From JBDTMT01 sp033764095 (GTDB lineage: Bacteria; Desulfobacterota; Binatia; HRBIN30; CADEER01), in contig JANRJF010000115.1 in the NCBI GenBank assembly GCA_033764095.1, positions 1 to 21,977 on the forward strand: DNA of 21,977 bases, written 5' to 3'. Numbering within the stretch: position 1 is the first letter of the stretch; each line of letters begins with the position of its first letter. The position numbers and the translations under genes are program-made. Of this stretch, positions 21,122-21,977 are shown piece after piece. The notes beneath the pieces were generated by a model. The model was not told the origin of the DNA. It saw only the letters and a list, made by a program, of their open reading frames with translations, and did no database searches.

Positions 21122-21977
21122 GCTCGGCGCCGCTTCTCGCCCTGCGCGACGTGTCGTTCACCTATCGTGGCGCGGCGCAGCCGGCGCTGCACGAGGTGTC
21201 GCTGACGCTGCGGCACGGCGAGTTCGTCGTCGTCATGGGCGCCACCGGGGCGGGCAAGTCGACCCTGGCGCGCTGCGTCAACCGCAGCATCCCGCAGTTT
21301 CACCGCGGCGAGCTGGCCGGTGCGGTGACGGTCGCCGGCGCGGCGCTCGAGGGGCGGACGGTCTCCGACCTCGCCGGCACCATCGGCCTGGTGTCGCAGG
21401 ATTTCGAGGCACAGCTCTTCGCCACCAACGTGCGCCAGGAGGTGGCGTTCGGCATGGAGCAGCTCGGCGTGCCGGCCGAGGCGATGCAGCGCCGTCTGGA
21501 TGAAGCGCTGGGCCTGGTCGGGCTCGATGGCTTCGCGGCGCGCGATCCGATCACGCTGTCGGGCGGCGAGAAGCAGCGCCTGGCGATCGCCGCCCTGCTG
21601 GCGCTGCGCCCGGCGCTGCTGGTGCTCGACGAGCCGACCACCGACCTCGACCCGGCCGGCAAGGAGGAGATCTTTGCCGTGCTGGCGGCGCTGCGCCGGC
21701 GCGGCGCCAGCGTGCTGCTGATCGAGCACGAGACCGCGGCGGCGGTGCACGCCGATCGCGTCGTGCTGATGGCCGGCGGCCGCATCGTGGTGGACGCCCC
21801 GCCCGCCGAGGTGCTCCCCGACGTCGCGCGGCTGGAACGGCTCGGCGTGCGTCCGCTCGATCTCGATCGCGTCGTTGCGGCCTTTGGCTGGCGCGAGCGG
21901 CCGGCGTCGGTCGAGGCGGCCGCCGCGCGCCTGCAGCGGCGCGCGCCGGCCGAGGTGCCGGCCGCCCCCGCAGCGGC
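21118..21977 (+). CDS. ECF transporter ATPase component (truncated by the window end)
   Basis: A partial ABC ATPase, 286 complete codons, still open at the window end. The GTG at 21118-21120 overlaps the TGA of the S component (21119-21121). Walker A is GATGAGKST (about residues 42-50), the Q-loop is LVSQDFEAQLF, the signature is LSGGEKQRLAIAALLAL, Walker B is LLVLDEPTTDLDP and the switch His is in LLIEHETAAA. The SQDFEAQLFATNVRQEVAFG stretch is typical of the A component of ECF transporters rather than of importers with periplasmic binding proteins. After residue about 260 the sequence becomes an Ala/Arg/Pro-rich linker, as in tandem-ATPase fusions, so a second ATPase domain may follow. It energises uptake of the substrate bound by the S component. 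Confidence 0.9.
   Translation, partial: MSSAPLLALRDVSFTYRGAAQPALHEVSLTLRHGEFVVVMGATGAGKSTLARCVNRSIPQFHRGELAGAVTVAGAALEGRTVSDLAGTIGLVSQDFEAQLFATNVRQEVAFGMEQLGVPAEAMQRRLDEALGLVGLDGFAARDPITLSGGEKQRLAIAALLALRPALLVLDEPTTDLDPAGKEEIFAVLAALRRRGASVLLIEHETAAAVHADRVVLMAGGRIVVDAPPAEVLPDVARLERLGVRPLDLDRVVAAFGWRERPASVEAAAARLQRRAPAEVPAAPAA

Noticed and set aside
1..21977. Insertion sequence, prophage, tRNA or rRNA genes
   Set aside because: No transposase, integrase or phage motifs, and no tRNA- or rRNA-like sequence recognised by reading both strands.

Overview
The window is about 22 kb of very GC-rich bacterial DNA, densely coding and with sharply GC-biased third codon positions, which is why long antisense open frames appear under most genes. 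Outer-membrane beta-barrel and signal-peptide genes, ECF-type sigma/anti-sigma regulation, and a secreted protein ending in a Thr-Pro stalk plus a type I dockerin-like module point to a free-living Gram-negative, probably from soil or groundwater. The 'CVGDCNGDGEVT...' ending and the kinds of intergenic repeat remind me of deltaproteobacterial-grade or Binatota-like (Desulfobacterota B) metagenome bins. That placement is an inference from style; the window has no rRNA or phylogenetic marker.

Region 1 (1-7763) is a divergent pair of gene groups. On the minus strand, a membrane-anchored caspase-like protease with FlgO/TolB-like and NTF2-like C-terminal parts is followed by an outer-membrane beta-barrel 'transporter' and a small exported DUF2255-like protein. 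On the plus strand, from the same roughly 270-base intergenic region, run an atypical sigma-70-family factor with a long coiled coil inside its C-terminal half, a membrane anti-sigma factor with two zinc-finger (ZAS) modules and an external SH3 domain, and a secreted dockerin-type protein that starts 3 bases after the anti-sigma stop codon. My favoured hypothesis is an envelope signalling unit in which the caspase is the protease, or a regulated output, of the sigma/anti-sigma pair.

Region 2 (7764-13120) holds plus-strand genes that do not look like one operon: an RlmC/RlmD-type RNA m5U methyltransferase, a SnoaL-like small protein, and a 1122-residue zinc-ribbon/class III cyclase/AAA-type ATPase/TPR signalling protein. 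A pair of hairpins lies between the cyclase and the convergent next gene.

Region 3 (13121-17446) is all minus strand: a DegT/DnrJ/EryC1/StrS aminotransferase, a MaoC-type hydratase, a type I 3-dehydroquinate dehydratase (aroD) and a YtcJ-type amidohydrolase. Inverted repeats separate most of them.

Region 4 (17610-21977) is plus strand: a GT39/ArnT-like membrane glycosyltransferase with a very long soluble C-terminal extension, then an ECF vitamin-type transporter module. That module has a membrane S component and an ATPase overlapping it by GTGA; the ATPase runs off the window end.

Several intergenic gaps carry imperfect palindromic or short-period repeats of different families (76-114, 7761-7855, 14907-14948, 15700-15753, 17469-17562). 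No stretch over 300 bases lacks a gene. I saw no tRNA, rRNA, CRISPR array, insertion sequence or transposase.
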